Assembly: GCA_016987375.1 (NCBI GenBank)
Contig: PJRA01000403.1
Coordinates: forward strand, 62,765-126,764
Length of the DNA stretch: 64,000 nt
From: Brachionus koreanus
Taxonomy: Eukaryota > Rotifera > Eurotatoria > Ploima > Brachionidae
Reading direction: 5' to 3'
Shown: piece after piece, positions 10,876 to 23,146 of the stretch
How positions within the stretch are numbered: position 1 is the first letter of the stretch
Layout of the letters: each line of letters begins with the position of its first letter
Notes under the pieces: generated by a model
What the model saw: only the letters and a program-made list of their open reading frames with translations
Told to the model about the DNA's origin: nothing
Databases searched by the model: none
Position numbers and translations under genes: made by a program

Positions 10876-13800
10876 AATCAATTAAATAATAAGAATTCAG
10901 GCGTGCCAAATCTCATCTTAATTAAAACAATATTCTGACCATTTTTGGAATTGATCGACTAACAAAAAATTTAGATTTTGATGAGCTATGCAAAGAAATT
11001 ATGATTTTCAATTTAAATTTTTTGAATAATAAAAATAAAATTTTCAAGCCAAGTCTAAAAAAAAATTTGTCTTTTAATAAATTTCGAATTTTCACTCAAT
11101 TGAAAAAAAAAAAAGACTTGAATTGAATGCTTATTTAGTAAACCTGTAAAGACTTTATTCCCAGATAAAAATTTCTTAATAAATATTGATTCATTTTGAT
11201 TAATATTTGGGGAAAAAATACTCGAACTATTCTTCTAGTATTGATAAATCATGACGCTAATGATTTTTCTTTTATCGAACTAGATAAAAACAAAATTATT
11301 ATGCTAGACAACTTAAATTAAAATAAAAAAGAGTTCACTGAACTAATCCTCGTAATTTCTCTACACCCAAATTTCATAGCTTATTAAATTTATCTAATTA
11401 AGCAAATATGTTCTAAAAGCTTAGAAATTTAAGTAAATTTATACTCTCTTTCGATATTACAAAGTGGCCAAACCATAAATCTTCTTATTTAGACTAAAAT
11501 AAAAGTTGTTCTTTTTTTACCAAAGTAAAAAAATACTGATTAATTTTAAGTTAAAAATTTAAATAGTAATGCCGGAATGTGAGGCTGTTAAGCTGAGCTC
11601 AGTGTAATTTTATCCTTAATTGTAATTTAAATTATTTTCAGAAAATTTTACTAATACGCTGTACTCTTTGATTTTTTTTTCTAATCAGATAATTTATTCG
11701 GCTATTAAACTCATTTAAATTCAGTTTTAGTTCAAAAGAAATACAAATTTCAAATGCGGAAATTTGACTAAATTAGTCCATAATTCAGGCTTTATACAGA
11801 AAATTAATGGCAACAAAAAATATGCCATTTATAATCTAAACATTCACTCGGGAGCAAATTCATTAAATAATATTCAAAATTTACAAACTTGATGAATAAT
11901 AGCTTTCAACTAAGAGACTCTATTTGAATTTTTTAGCATCTGATTGAGACTAATTGAAAACATGAAATTAAAACTGCGCCCAAGATTATTTTTTTTGATT
12001 TTTCCTTGTAAATTTTATATTTGTGATAATATTATAATATAATTTCCGTTTTCCGAAATTAAATAGCTTTCTAAAATTGGATTTATTTAGCAAAAATTAT
12101 CAACACTTAGTTTCAAATAAAATCCAAGGTTTTTATCTATATCTCTATAATAAAAACTATTTACTAGAATTTATAATAAAAAATAAACTTCAAAAAAATT
12201 AGTAATTTACTCGATCCTGTTAAATTTCTTTGTTTCAACAAAATTTGCTAGCCAAATTGTTCTTAAAAAAAGCTTGTCTGATGAAAACAAGAACCAAATA
12301 AAAATCAAACATTTTTTAAACATTCAAATTAATTAATTGCATAATATAACAGAAATTTAATTAAAAAAAAACAAAGGCAAGCATTAAAATAAAATCCTGG
12401 ATCTTCCGCTGAACTCTAAAACAAAAGGTTAAATAAAACTAAAAATATTTTTGTTTGTCACATTTTTTTTTTCACTAAATTTCTAAAATATCTTTAATAA
12501 CTAAAGGTTTTTTGTTTGCTAGAAAAATAATTGGAGACTTTGCTATTTCTTTTTTGGAATATCTTAACCTAAAATTAAAAAATAATATTTAAATAGTGAT
12601 ATCATGGTATGCTTATATGTATTTCTTTGATTTAAAACTTGATTACTTTTGTGAGCATCTGTCTCAGTTTTTTTTTTTAAACTTTAATCGAAATTAGATT
12701 AAAGTAAAAGGATGACTAAAATTTCAGAGTATATTTTTGTTAAGATGTTCAACTAAAATTTGCAAAATTATGAAAAAAACTTTAATTTCTTTTGTTTTTT
12801 TCGCAATTAAACAATATTTTTTTTGAAAAGCAATTTTAACAATTATGATTTTTTTCTTATTTTTTTTATGATAGAAATTTTTTAACAATATTTAAATTTG
12901 AAATAAATAATTTTTGATTTGATTGTAAAACTTTTTTAACATTTAAGACAAATTAAATGATACACAATTTTGATTTCGCTAGTCCTAGAAAATATCGTGT
13001 ATCTTAAAATATGGCTTATAAAAGCATAATGCAATAGTTTCTAAAGTATTTTAAACTCATTTTATTTTTCATACTTAGATCAAAAATTTCAAGTCCTATT
13101 CAACTTCCTTTTTATTTGGTCTATTAAATAAAAAGTATATACGGTAGGACAAATTAAATCAAATTTGGTAAAAAGCAATCGAAATATATTTATTTTGGTT
13201 AAATCTAAATTTGAGATATGTTCTTTGTTTGATTTAAAAAAAAAAAGTCTAGCAGTGATGAAAATTTTACAGACCTGTTCTGAACCTTAATGAACAGAAA
13301 AACTTTTTATACTGAGTTAGACAATTTATTCTAAATAATAATTAAAATCAATTGTTCTTTTATATTTTTTAAAAAACTATCCAAATATTTTGAAAATAAA
13401 ATTAAATCTTTTATCATGATTCTTGAAAAACTGGTCAAAAAGCGTCTCTAAAATTTTTAATAATTTTTTTTTTTTGAATAAAAATAAATTTTAATTTAAA
13501 GAAAAAAAGTGCAATTTTTTTTCCAACCAAAATTGTATCACAAACAAAAAAAGCTTTTAATTATGGTTGAAAACCTAAAAAAATTCAATATTCTTTTAGA
13601 TTAAGAAAAAAGCCAATTTTAAACTCAATTTATCTGATAAAATTCTAATTTTTTTTGAGGTTAATTATTTATTGTTAGATGAATCCTTTGGTACAATATT
13701 TTGTTTTATATCATTCAATGTTCATAAAAATATGTCATTCAATTTATAGTTTTAATTTTGATTGAAAAATCTTTTTCGAACTTGGCGAGATTCTACTAAA

Positions 13801-14170
13801 ATTTATCCAGCTACAAGTTTCATTGAATAAATTATTAATGACAATAGATTCCAAAAATGTATCTAGACACTTGAAACATGAGACCTAATTAGAAAATCAA
13901 AAAAAAAAAAAATTAAAAAGATAAGAAAAAACAATTTCGATAAAAGAAAAGCTTCCATTTTCTGATTATTTATAAAGGTTTCAAAATATTTAACTATTTA
14001 TTTAATTTTGTGTTATTTAATAGATAAATCATGGATAAAATAATGATAAAATTAAATAAAGTGCATTTAACCTCAATCAAACCTAAAATCTCATTTTACA
14101 AAAACTAATCAAATCTAAAAAGAAGAAAACAATAAAAAAAAGGAAAAAAAAAATATCCTAGAATAGACAA
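10876..14170. other. Intergenic, AT-rich, no gene seen
   Basis: About 3.3 kb of A/T-rich sequence without coding character on either strand and without a recognisable transposon. I see no structured element of note. Confidence 0.55.
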
Positions 14171-14243
14171 GCCCGGCTAGCTCAGTCGGTAGAGCATGGG
14201 ACTCTTAATCCCAGGGTCGTGGGTTCGAGCCCCACGTTGGGCG
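14171..14243 (+). tRNA. tRNA-Lys (anticodon CTT)
   Basis: A complete 73-nt cloverleaf without intron. Acceptor arm GCCCGGC pairs with the 3' end (one G-U). The D arm is GCTC/GAGC, the anticodon stem TGGGA/TCCCA, and the loop CTCTTAA places CTT at 14204-14206. The T arm carries GGTTCGAGCCC, the pol III B box. A seven-T tract at 14246-14252 is the pol III terminator. The sequence matches the usual animal elongator tRNA-Lys-CTT. It reads AAG lysine codons. It lies 290 bases upstream of the amino acid transporter on the same strand. Confidence 0.98.
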
Positions 14244-14532
14244 AATTTTTTTCATTTTCTACTTAAAAATTTTAACCATAGTTAACACATATTTTTTAAA
14301 TTGTCTGACTTATCTAAACTTTTAAGAATAAAAAATTTAATCTTGTAAATTTCAAAATTTTAATATCTGGATTTTATCCTCTTTGATAACATTTTATAAA
14401 GCTTAGATAATCAAAAGGTTAATAAATTAAAATTCTACGCTTGTTGAGTTTGATATTTTTATTACAGCCAGGTAATTTAAATAGAATTTATCAGATTGGA
14501 ATTTGTATCTAAATAATTTTTCTTTTTTTAAA

Positions 14533-17347
14533 ATGAAAACTAGTTTTGATTTTTTATTCCGTAAAAAAAAATTCCAAAATGACTTAATTGAAAAGACCTT
14601 ATTGTCAAGAGTACTTGGTCTTTTTGACATTACAGCTTTGGGTAATTAAAAATTAAAAAAATTATAAATGCTTTAATATTATTTATCAAGGCATTTCTGC
14701 AACACTTGGGTCGGGTATATATGTTCTAAGTGGAGTTGTAATTACAAAGTATTCGGGTCCAGCTGTATTACTCTCGTTTATAATTGCAGCTACTGCCACC
14801 CTTTTGTCTGGTTAGACTTGTTAAATTACTAAATTAAATTAAAGCAAAATAGTTTTCTTTTAGGTCTTTGCTATGCTGAATTGGGCGCAAAAGTTCCAAG
14901 AAGTGGTTCAGCTTATATTTATATATACGTAACTATAGGAGAATTTTTGGGATTTATTATGGGTTGGGATTTAATTCTTGAATATGTTATTGGTAAAACT
15001 GTTTATCTAATTTGAATGATTTTAATATTTTTTATTAAACAAGGCGTCTCTGCAACTACAAACGCTCTCAGTCAATATATAAATTCTTTGACTGGAAACA
15101 AAATAAAGCTTGCTTTAATGGAATTAATGCCAATAAATATAACTAGTCTTGCTCCTTATCCAGATTTTTTGGCTTTTGCCTTAAGTGTTATAATTTTGTG
15201 TAATTTTTTTTTTTTTTTTGGGAAATAAAAGGCCAATAAAGATAATAAATAGTTATTTTAAAGTTTTGCTTTTAATTGGAGTTAAAGAATCCACGTTGTT
15301 GAATAAAATTTTTACTGTTTTAAACATTGTAATTATTTTCTTGATCGCAATATGTGGTGCAACCAAAGCTGATTTTAACAATTGGAAAGTAACTCCAGTG
15401 GTAAGGGTTTATCTATTAGCTTTACTCGCTAAAATTTGATTAATTTTTTTTAAAAGATTGGTTTAAATTCTTCAGTCGAGGCATATTCCTGCTCTGTCGG
15501 ATCTGTAAGATGCGGAAAAGGTTTTGATTAGCTTTATAAAAATTCTTCAAAAACCTACTGTTCTTTAAAAGGCGGCTACATTCCTTTTGGAATAAGTGGA
15601 GTTATTAGCGGTGCTGCAAAATGTTTCTATGCTTATATAGGTTTTCTAACATTAAATTTTAGTAAAGATAAACAATTTTAAAATTTTTCATTAGGATTTG
15701 ATACAATTGCTTCAGCCGGTATATGTTTTTTTAATTAGTGCTTTTTAATTTAATCTTATGTGCTTTTATGTATTTCACGTTAAATTAATATTCAAGGAGA
15801 AGAAGCAAAAAGTCCAAAAAGAAATATTCCACTTAGCATAATTATTACATTAATTATTGTAACTACTCTTTACTGCCTTTTATCATCAGTCATTACGCTA
15901 ATGATTCCTTATTATCTGCTCAATCCTGAAATTCCACTTCCAGAGGCTTTCGAGTATGCAGGCTTAGAATGGGCTAGATGGTTTGTGTCCATCGGAGCTA
16001 TGGTCAGTCTTTGCACTTGGTATGCTTTGCATTCATTTTCTTGTAACTTTAAATCGATTCGTATATTCAAGCTTATATGGATCAATGTTTCCTTTGCCAA
16101 GAATAATTTATGGCAAGATTAAATAAAAAACCCACAATTGAACAAGCTTTTATCTTGAATATTTAGCCATGTCATCGGACGGGTTATTATTTGAATGCTT
16201 TTCAAAACTTTTGCCAAAATTCAATACACCTTACATTGCATGCATAGCTAGTGGCATCTTGTCTGGTTAGTTTTCAATTATAAAAAAATAAGAATATATT
16301 TTTATTTTAAAGAATTTTTTAAGGTCTACTGGCGACTTTTCTAGATCTAAATGAGCTAGTTGATATGATGTCTATTGGAACACTACTAGCTTACAGCTTA
16401 GTCACTGTGTGTGTAACAATTTTAAGGTATCTAAAAGTTAATTGAAAATCAAAAGTTTTTTTTTTTAATTGAATATCAAAAAGATATACACCATCGAATT
16501 CTAGCCAGGAAAATGAATCTAAAATTCCTATAAAATCAAGTTACAAAGAAAAAATTTTTACTATTCTCTTCAATCCAAGATCAGAATGTTGTAAGTCTAC
16601 ATCAAAAATAGTAAATATCTTTTGTGTTTTACAAGGTAAATTCGAATATTTGAAAAGAATTTAGAATTTTATTTGAATTAAATTTTTTGTAAAGTAATAT
16701 CAATTGTAGCCATTTGTGTTATTGTTTCATCAACTGAGAATTTTAAAACATACATAATTTTAGTCATAATTGCATTATTTTTGTTTGTTACCCTTTCGGT
16801 AATAGTAATTTGGAGACAACCACAAAATAAAGAAATAACAACTTTTAAGGTAAATTAAGTTTAAAATAAAATATTTTATTTAAAAATAAAAATAATTTAA
16901 TAGGCTCCATTCGTTCCTTTTGTACCAGCTGTCAACCTTTTTTTTAACATTTATTTGACAACAAGTTTAACAGCAGCTAGTTGGATTAGATTTTTTGTTT
17001 GGTTTCTAATAGGTATTGAAATTTAATTTTAGTTTTTTTTTGTTTTTTTTTAGCCAAATATTTTAAATTAAATCCAATAAAAGGTTAATCTAGCTAATTT
17101 AAATTATTTGAACATTTGGATTTTTTATTAAAATAAAAAAAACCTGATATTTTGATAAATTTTTTTTTCTTTAATTCAAGGCTTCATTGTCTATTTTGTT
17201 TATGGAGCTCATAAAAGTAAGGAAAATACAATTCGAAGAAGCATAATTTGTCCGTGCGTGATTATGTCTGATAATAATGCCAAAAATGAAATTGAATTTG
17301 AATTTGAAGATCGCGAACAGCATTTAACTGAGATAGAATATTTTTAA
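14533..17347 (+). CDS. SLC7 cationic amino acid transporter (CAT family), 618 aa
   Basis: Sixteen exons: 14533-14641, 14691-14810, 14864-14992, 15044-15199, 15264-15400, 15457-15520, 15572-15640, 15695-15718, 15797-16019, 16072-16112, 16167-16265, 16324-16426, 16484-16635, 16695-16849, 16904-17012 and 17181-17347. All phases close. The product is a multi-pass membrane protein of APC-superfamily type. CAT hallmarks in order: FDITALG then a GSGIYVLSG loop (helix 1), [18 protein letters not shown] (helix 2-3), [38 protein letters not shown], then [19 protein letters not shown]. The length fits the CAT branch with 14 helices rather than the 12-helix LAT branch. The expected role is uptake of Arg/Lys/ornithine at the plasma membrane. 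Exon 8 is a 24-base microexon. Intron 10 (16113-16166) starts GC instead of GT. The C-terminal tail is acidic. Confidence 0.93.
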
Positions 17348-19021
17348 TTTTTTCTTTTTCATTAGAGAATTTGAAATTAAATCTACACTTTTTAATTTAT
17401 TTTTTTGTTGATTATTAATTTAGTCAAATAAAAACATTGAATAGAAATGATATGAATAATCGTGTAAATTTTATCTTAAATACACATTAATAATTCTTAT
17501 TAAAGAAGGTATAATTCGCCAAGCACTAGCTATTTTTATTTTAAATTATTTAATTTTATTCAAATGTATTATATCTTTTTGAGTTAGATTTCACCATGGG
17601 TACTCTAGTCATACATAAATTTGTTTTATCATTTAAAACCCGATAAGTTTTAATTTACAATAAAAAAAAAAAGTTGTATAAATAAGTTCTATCAAGAGAG
17701 GTTTCAGTTTTAATTTACTAGCAATCTAGAGAATTAATATCATATAAAATAAAAAAATATATAATTCCATCTTAACATAAGCCTTCTAGAGCCACAACTT
17801 TATTTTAAAATAATTTCGAATCGATTACCGATTTATCATTTGTAAATTATTTTATTTTTTGCAAGAAACGTCAATTCTCTTTAAATTGCATCATAGCTAT
17901 CAGGAGAATTTCTACATTAAATTGTTTCAAATTCATGAACCGGTTCTTATAAACCATCGAAATAATTAAAATCAAATTTAGAGAAAAAAATGCTTAATGT
18001 CTCAAGATACTTCAGACGAGGCTCCATAGCATGCAATGCTGCCTCGATTTAAAAGTAATTTATATCAGTAAGCAGAAAAATATACTAAGCTTCTTAAAGT
18101 GATAATATAAACAAGATTTGAAAGTGATCCTTCTCGCTTAGTTGTAATTAATGGCTATTTGGTAGATTAAATCTGGCCCAGCTTTCTTATCTATTTAAGG
18201 TGCTTATAACGCACGATTTGGAGAACACACTCAAAGAGAGTGGTGTTAAAATCTAGACATAAATAGCTTTTCTATTAATCGAACTAAAATATTTCAATAA
18301 ATAATTTAATCTTAAGATATAGTTATTTATTTTTAATTTTTTCATCATTTTCATCAGCTTGAGCAGAAAAATTTTGGAGGAGAACTTCATTAATTTTTTA
18401 CTAATGTTAAAATCAGGCTTTGTTTAAAAATAATGTTTTAAAAATTTTATTTTTCAACAACACTTAAGACTAGTTAGGATAACAATAAAAAAAAAAGCTT
18501 TCGGCTCGTATGTAGTATCGTAAAATGTGGATTTTTTTGATGTTCACACAATTTCTTAGTGATTAATTACTAAGGTATTTTGATATCTAAAATTTTTGAA
18601 CAAAACTGAGCCCTAAAACTAAAATAACATCATAATGCCGATTTAGATGGATTAATATATGCTGAATTTGTTTAGAAAAAGTTTACTAGGACTTGTAATC
18701 TACTTCACAAGTTTTAGGTCAATTCATTTTTAAAAAAAAAATTTTAATTTAAACCAGTTAATCGCTTTCAAAAGGCTTAAGAGAGCTCAATTTTTTTTTT
18801 ATTTAAATATAAATATTTTTTGCTTTTATTTTAGAAAAAAATGAAAAAGACTATTTTACAATTCAAAAAGTATTTTTCTTTTGTTTTTCAGGATCATAAA
18901 AATTTATTCTAATTAAAGCCAACATGCAAATTTTTAATTCTTTTATTTCATTTTCTAAATTAAGTTTCGAAATCCAGAATTGCTTATCTTTCTTACGAAT
19001 AAAATTTAGATCGAGTTTGAA
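17348..19021. other. Intergenic, AT-rich
   Basis: No gene seen. One GC-richer hairpin stands out at 18017-18046, with outer stem CGAGGC/GCCTCG, inner stem AGCAT/ATGCT and a five-base bulge. The end of this stretch is the 5' flank of the calcium-sensor gene. Confidence 0.55.
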
Positions 19022-19822
19022 ATGGGTAATAAAAAAAGCACCCCTAGAAACTATTTGAGTGAAAAAGATCTCATGTTTTTGGAGGCTAACACCAAATTCA
19101 ATCGAGAAAGAATTATTCAATGGCATAATGCGTTTTTGATCGATTGTCCAAATGGTATATATTCACAAAAATTTTTATCCTAGATAAGAAAAAATTATTT
19201 CTAAAATTAATTTTAATTATTACAAATAAAATATTTAAGGTCATTTGAAATTTGACCCGAATTTTTTTTTTTTTTTTTTTGTTGATTAAAACTAATTAAA
19301 CTAAATTTAATTTAAAAGGTAAACTAGACAAAAAGCAATTTGTTAAGCTCTATCAACAATTGGAACCGTCTGAGGGCAAGGCTGATAAATATGCTGAATA
19401 CGTTTTTAAAGGCAAGCTGTTTTTTTATAGCTTAAATAATTTTATTTTATTTTTGATCAAATCTATTAGCATTCGACAGTGACCATTCGGGATATATTGA
19501 TTTTACCGAATTTTTACTTGCCTTCAATATTCGTTCAAAAGGAAACTTAGATGCAAGATTAAGCTGGACATTTAACTTGTATGATTTGGACAACAATGGT
19601 CAAATTGATAAAAAAGAACTCAAAAAAATGTTTCAAGTTCTTTTTACTATGCTAAATGTGAACAAAAAGGAAGAAAAGTACAATGTAGAAAAACGAGTTG
19701 AAGAAATTATAAAAAAATACGATGTGAGCGGAGATAAAAAATTAAGTCATGATGAGTTTGTACAAGGTATCAAAAATGACGAGCCTTTACAAAAATTGCT
19801 ATTAGATCATCAATTAGAATAG
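19022..19822 (+). CDS. Neuronal calcium sensor family protein, 192 aa
   Basis: Three exons, 19022-19154, 19319-19411 and 19470-19822, all phase 1. The start MGNKKS is an N-myristoylation site (Gly2, Ser6). EF-hand 1 is degenerate with the CPNG segment typical of the family. EF2 (about 78-89, DSDHSGYIDFTE) and EF3 (about 114-125, DLDNNGQIDKKE) have full ligand sets. EF4 (about 160-171, DVSGDKKLSHDE) lacks the central Gly and may bind weakly. Length and layout match the frequenin/hippocalcin/visinin group, which uses a calcium-myristoyl switch to act on membranes. The exact subfamily cannot be set by eye. Intron 2 (19412-19469) begins GC (AAAG|GCAAGC). The 3' end converges on the arrestin-domain gene with 105 bases between stop codons. 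AATAAA copies lie near 19883-19905. Confidence 0.93.
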
Positions 19823-19927
19823 AAAAAATTTAAAGCATGCTTAGGACAAGTTTAAGTCAGATTTTTTTTTCATTTGCAATCAAATAAAATAAAATAAAAT
19901 AAAATTTTACGAGATTAATTCTTATTT

Positions 19928-21165
19928 TTATTTATCTTTTAAATATGGGTAAAATGGCTTGAATTTTTCATTTTCTGATTCCATCAAATCTTCAAAATCG
20001 AACTCACAGTCAAACAAAATCTTTTCCGCATAAGGTCCATAATTTGTCTCCTGGTAATCCATAATTCCTTGCTGAACTTGATTTTGATTCAGTGGTCTTA
20101 ACGGTATGCTTCCAATGCTTATGGGTATTGCCATCTCTTTGGGAAAATGTGGTCCAGAAGCACAAAAATCAAACGAAACCAAATAACTAATATCAATTAT
20201 TTTCGAATTGCCATTCGATGTTGGACATGTTGCAGGAATTGTCAAAACAGAATTATTCCAATTGATGATGCTCTTTTCAAAAACTCTTGACGGGAAGCGA
20301 AAATTTTCAATTGTTCTAAAAGAGGTTTTTGTTTTGAAATTTGCACAAAATTTTATTCGCTGAACAAGAGAAACATTCATGCAATTAATAACCTTATTTG
20401 TTCTATTATTAATTGTAATGTCGAAAACAATTCCTTCGCCTGGAACATAGCCGCCTAATAAAATTAAAAATTGTACTTTTTTTTTAAAGCAAAATACCTA
20501 CCTTTCATTAGACTAAAATTTGTAATTATTGGACTTGATCGACATGGCCAACAGCACAAATATTTTTCATCACTTACACCTACGCCCAATCCCAAAGCTG
20601 GATACTCATTCAAATCAAATTCAGAAATAACAGTAAATGATTTTTTGACAATTTTAGAAAAAGACCTTTAGAACAATTGAAGTAAATAATAATTGGATAT
20701 AAAAAAACTACCATGGTATATCTAATTTGACGCTGACATTATATCTGATTTGGCCTATTTCATGCTCAAAACTAGTGGGTGCATTGTTAGGAATTTGAAT
20801 AATAAACTCATAAGAATAGTCATCCGCATCAAGAAAACTATTAAAGTTGTTTTCTTCATTCAAAAAACACATCTTTTCATCTAAGTAGATTTCGTTTGAT
20901 TCATATGTCACCATTTGTCGATCATTGTTTGTCTCTTCAGTTTCAATCCTCATCAAAATTAACAGCAATTTTAGAAATTTGATAAATTTTTTAAGTTGAA
21001 AATATACCAATGAACTACACCTTTACCTATAGCACGTAGTTGAATGCTATTTATCCTTGTGCGCTCATTTAGTCTAAAATTCACTGAACCCTGAATTGTT
21101 TCCCCAGCTAAATATATGGGAATTGGCTTTAAAAATGAAATTTTTAAATTTTCAATTAGACCCAT
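19928..21165 (-). CDS. Arrestin-domain-containing protein (alpha-arrestin), 361 aa
   Basis: Four exons on the minus strand: 21165-21008, 20948-20712, 20665-20502 and 20454-19928. The N-terminal half is an arrestin-N sandwich (YLAGETIQGSVNFRLNERTR near residue 20, later GQIRYNVSVKLDIPW). The C-terminal half is arrestin-C (LCCWPCRSSPIITN, GGYVPGEGIVFDITINN, then GPHFPKEMAIPISIGSIPL). The signature -RYxVxVxLDxPW- followed by a CCxxC segment and GYVPGE is that of ARRDC proteins, adaptors that link membrane cargo to HECT ubiquitin ligases. No clear PPxY motif is visible in the short tail, so ligase recruitment by WW domains is not evident. Convergent with the calcium-sensor gene. Confidence 0.9.
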
Positions 21166-21496
21166 TGCTTAAAATAATTTTGATTTTTTCTTAAACAAAT
21201 TTTATTTTGAAATTTTTTTCTTTATTTAGTTTCAAACGGATAGGCTTCAAACTTGAATATGAATTTTGAATTTCAAAATTTTTATTATTCAAGTTTAAGA
21301 TGTTTAATTTTCTAAACTAATTTTATTAAGTTAGTTTATTTAGCTAGTTGGAAATATGCATTCAAATTTGCTCACATCTATAGAAATTCAAATTTTTACT
21401 CATCAAAATTAGTTTTTGAAAAACACTAGAATAGGATAGTACTTTTCTAAATAAAATGTAATCAACTAGTATTTTGAATTAATCGAACAAGTCAAA
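21166..21496. promoter_or_regulatory. Candidate bidirectional promoter region
   Basis: 331 bases between the start of the minus-strand arrestin gene and the candidate small plus-strand gene at 21497. AT-rich, with no clear core promoter motif. Called from position only. Confidence 0.25.
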
Positions 21497-21679
21497 ATGG
21501 CCGCTTTTCATTTTAGAGCCAAAAATTTGTTTAATAAACAACTGTTTTATCAATATAATTCAGACTCTGATTTAGAGCCAAATGCATGTAATGATCTTTA
21601 AATTTTTTTTTCTTCATGAATGAAATGGGATTTGTTTGTTCTTCTAAAAAAAAAAGCACCAAAAATTAAGACTAGGTAG
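21497..21679 (+). CDS. Possible small two-exon gene, 37 aa
   Basis: ATG at 21497 opens an exon (21497-21587) of normal coding composition, ending at a GCAT|GTAATG donor. The exon 21657-21679 follows an A-rich AG acceptor, continues in frame and stops at TAG 21677-21679. The predicted peptide starts MAAFHFRAKNLFNK, has an acidic middle (NSDSDLEP) and a basic end. No family recognised. It could instead be the first exon of a longer gene, or spurious. Its start lies 332 bases from that of the arrestin-domain gene, in a head-to-head arrangement. Confidence 0.35.
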
Positions 21680-23146
21680 AGGATAACTTAAAAACATCAT
21701 CACACAATTTTTCTTAAAAGACACATTATGGTATTTAAAAAGTTTTAAAGACCGAAAAAAGGCAATTTAAAATTTCCTTTTTATTTTTAGAAGGCGATTT
21801 TTGGACCAACCAAGAATAATGTCAATTTTTCATAAAATAAACTGATTAAAAATCTTTTAAATATAAATTTTTCTTTAGTAGCATATTTTTGAACCATATC
21901 TTGAAGAAAAGCTTTTGAACTTCAAATGCAGATGAGGTGATAAAGATGACTTTGATAATTATTTTGAAGAAAAAAGGCAAAATCAAATCATCCTATTACA
22001 CTTGTCTTCATGAATCGAATTTTAAACAATTGATTCATATGTGGCAGAGTTTGTTTAAGTCGATCGGTAGAAACTGTTGCGAATAAGTAATACAAAGTAT
22101 CTGTGATTTTTACTTAAAAAATTAAGAAATTTTTTTCTTAACTTAAAAAGACATTTATTACACTCATTAAATTTTTAAAATATATTTTTAATAAATATGG
22201 AAGTATATTTTATATAAAAAGCATATTTAATTAAAGAGTTATTTCTTTTAGTCCTTAACTTACATAAAAATCGGTCTTTAGAGCTAAACTAAAACGACTC
22301 TTTTAGTCAACTATCTTTAAGAATATATTTTTAATACTACAAATAAAGTTAATTAATTTCGTTTAAAAAGTATTTTTGCTTAAATTTGTCTTAAATTATG
22401 TATTTTGGGCAGAATTGGTTTATAAATCACAGGTCTAAAGTCAAGTAAATTACTTAATTTTTTTTTGTTTTAGTCGTAACTTTGACTTAATTTTTGGTGA
22501 CTTCGAAAACTGAGACTAATATACAAGTCTGAATTTTTTATATTGAGCAATTAGTAATATGATAAAATTTAAAAAAAAAACAACCAAGTAAATAAAAATA
22601 AATAAACTTAAAAATATTGTTAAATTTACGCCAAAATAGCGCTTAATTTACGTTTTTTAAAAAATTAACGCTATTTTAAGATTTTTTCACGTCAAAAATA
22701 TTCGTTGGGATAATTTAAGGAAGTTTTCCTTCCCAAGGCTACTCAAAATGGATCTTAGTCCTTCTTCTCAGCCTCGCAAAATTAAAGAATTGATAATATT
22801 AGTAATTTTGTTTTTAAAAAATACAATTAACGTAATTTTCCGAATTTAGTGACATGTCTTTAAAATAGAGTATTCTATTTTAGTGACACGCTGTTATAAC
22901 ATGTAAAAGATTCTTTTGTGACATGTCACTAAATTCGGATGATTACGTTATCTACAGTTTTTCGAGTCAAAAATAGATAAATACATAAAATTATATAGAT
23001 AAGAACAGAAGTTCAAAATAAAAAGAAGGAAATTTAAAAAGAAAAAATTTTATCTAAATTAGGTCAATTAGGAAAGATATCATAAAGACTTGTAAGTCGC
23101 TTCATATTTGGAATTTGTATTGATCGAAAATTGGTCAAATCTTGTT
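21680..23146. other. Intergenic with transposon debris
   Basis: No gene seen. It contains a MITE-like fold-back (22829-22949) and a short inverted repeat, AAAATAGCG/CGCTATTTT, at 22633-22677. The right end adjoins the 3' side of the dead LINE. Confidence 0.5.
22829..22949. mobile_element. MITE-like fold-back element
   Basis: Left end 22829-22858 and right end 22920-22949 are inverted repeats matching at 28 of 30 positions (core CCGAATTTAGTGACATGTC). The interior holds another palindrome, AAAATAGA-GTA-TTCTATTTT, and a partial third copy of TTTAGTGACA. No coding capacity. This fits a small non-autonomous DNA element. The superfamily cannot be assigned and no target duplication is clear. Confidence 0.6.

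Noticed and set aside
15521..15571. Alternative donor GTAAGA at 15505 in the transporter
   Set aside because: It is a better consensus than the donor used at 15521, but it breaks the frame of the following conserved exon.
16591..16611. Possible 21-base intron (GTAAGT...TAG) in the transporter
   Set aside because: Far too short to splice; the sequence reads through in frame as part of one exon with sensible residues.
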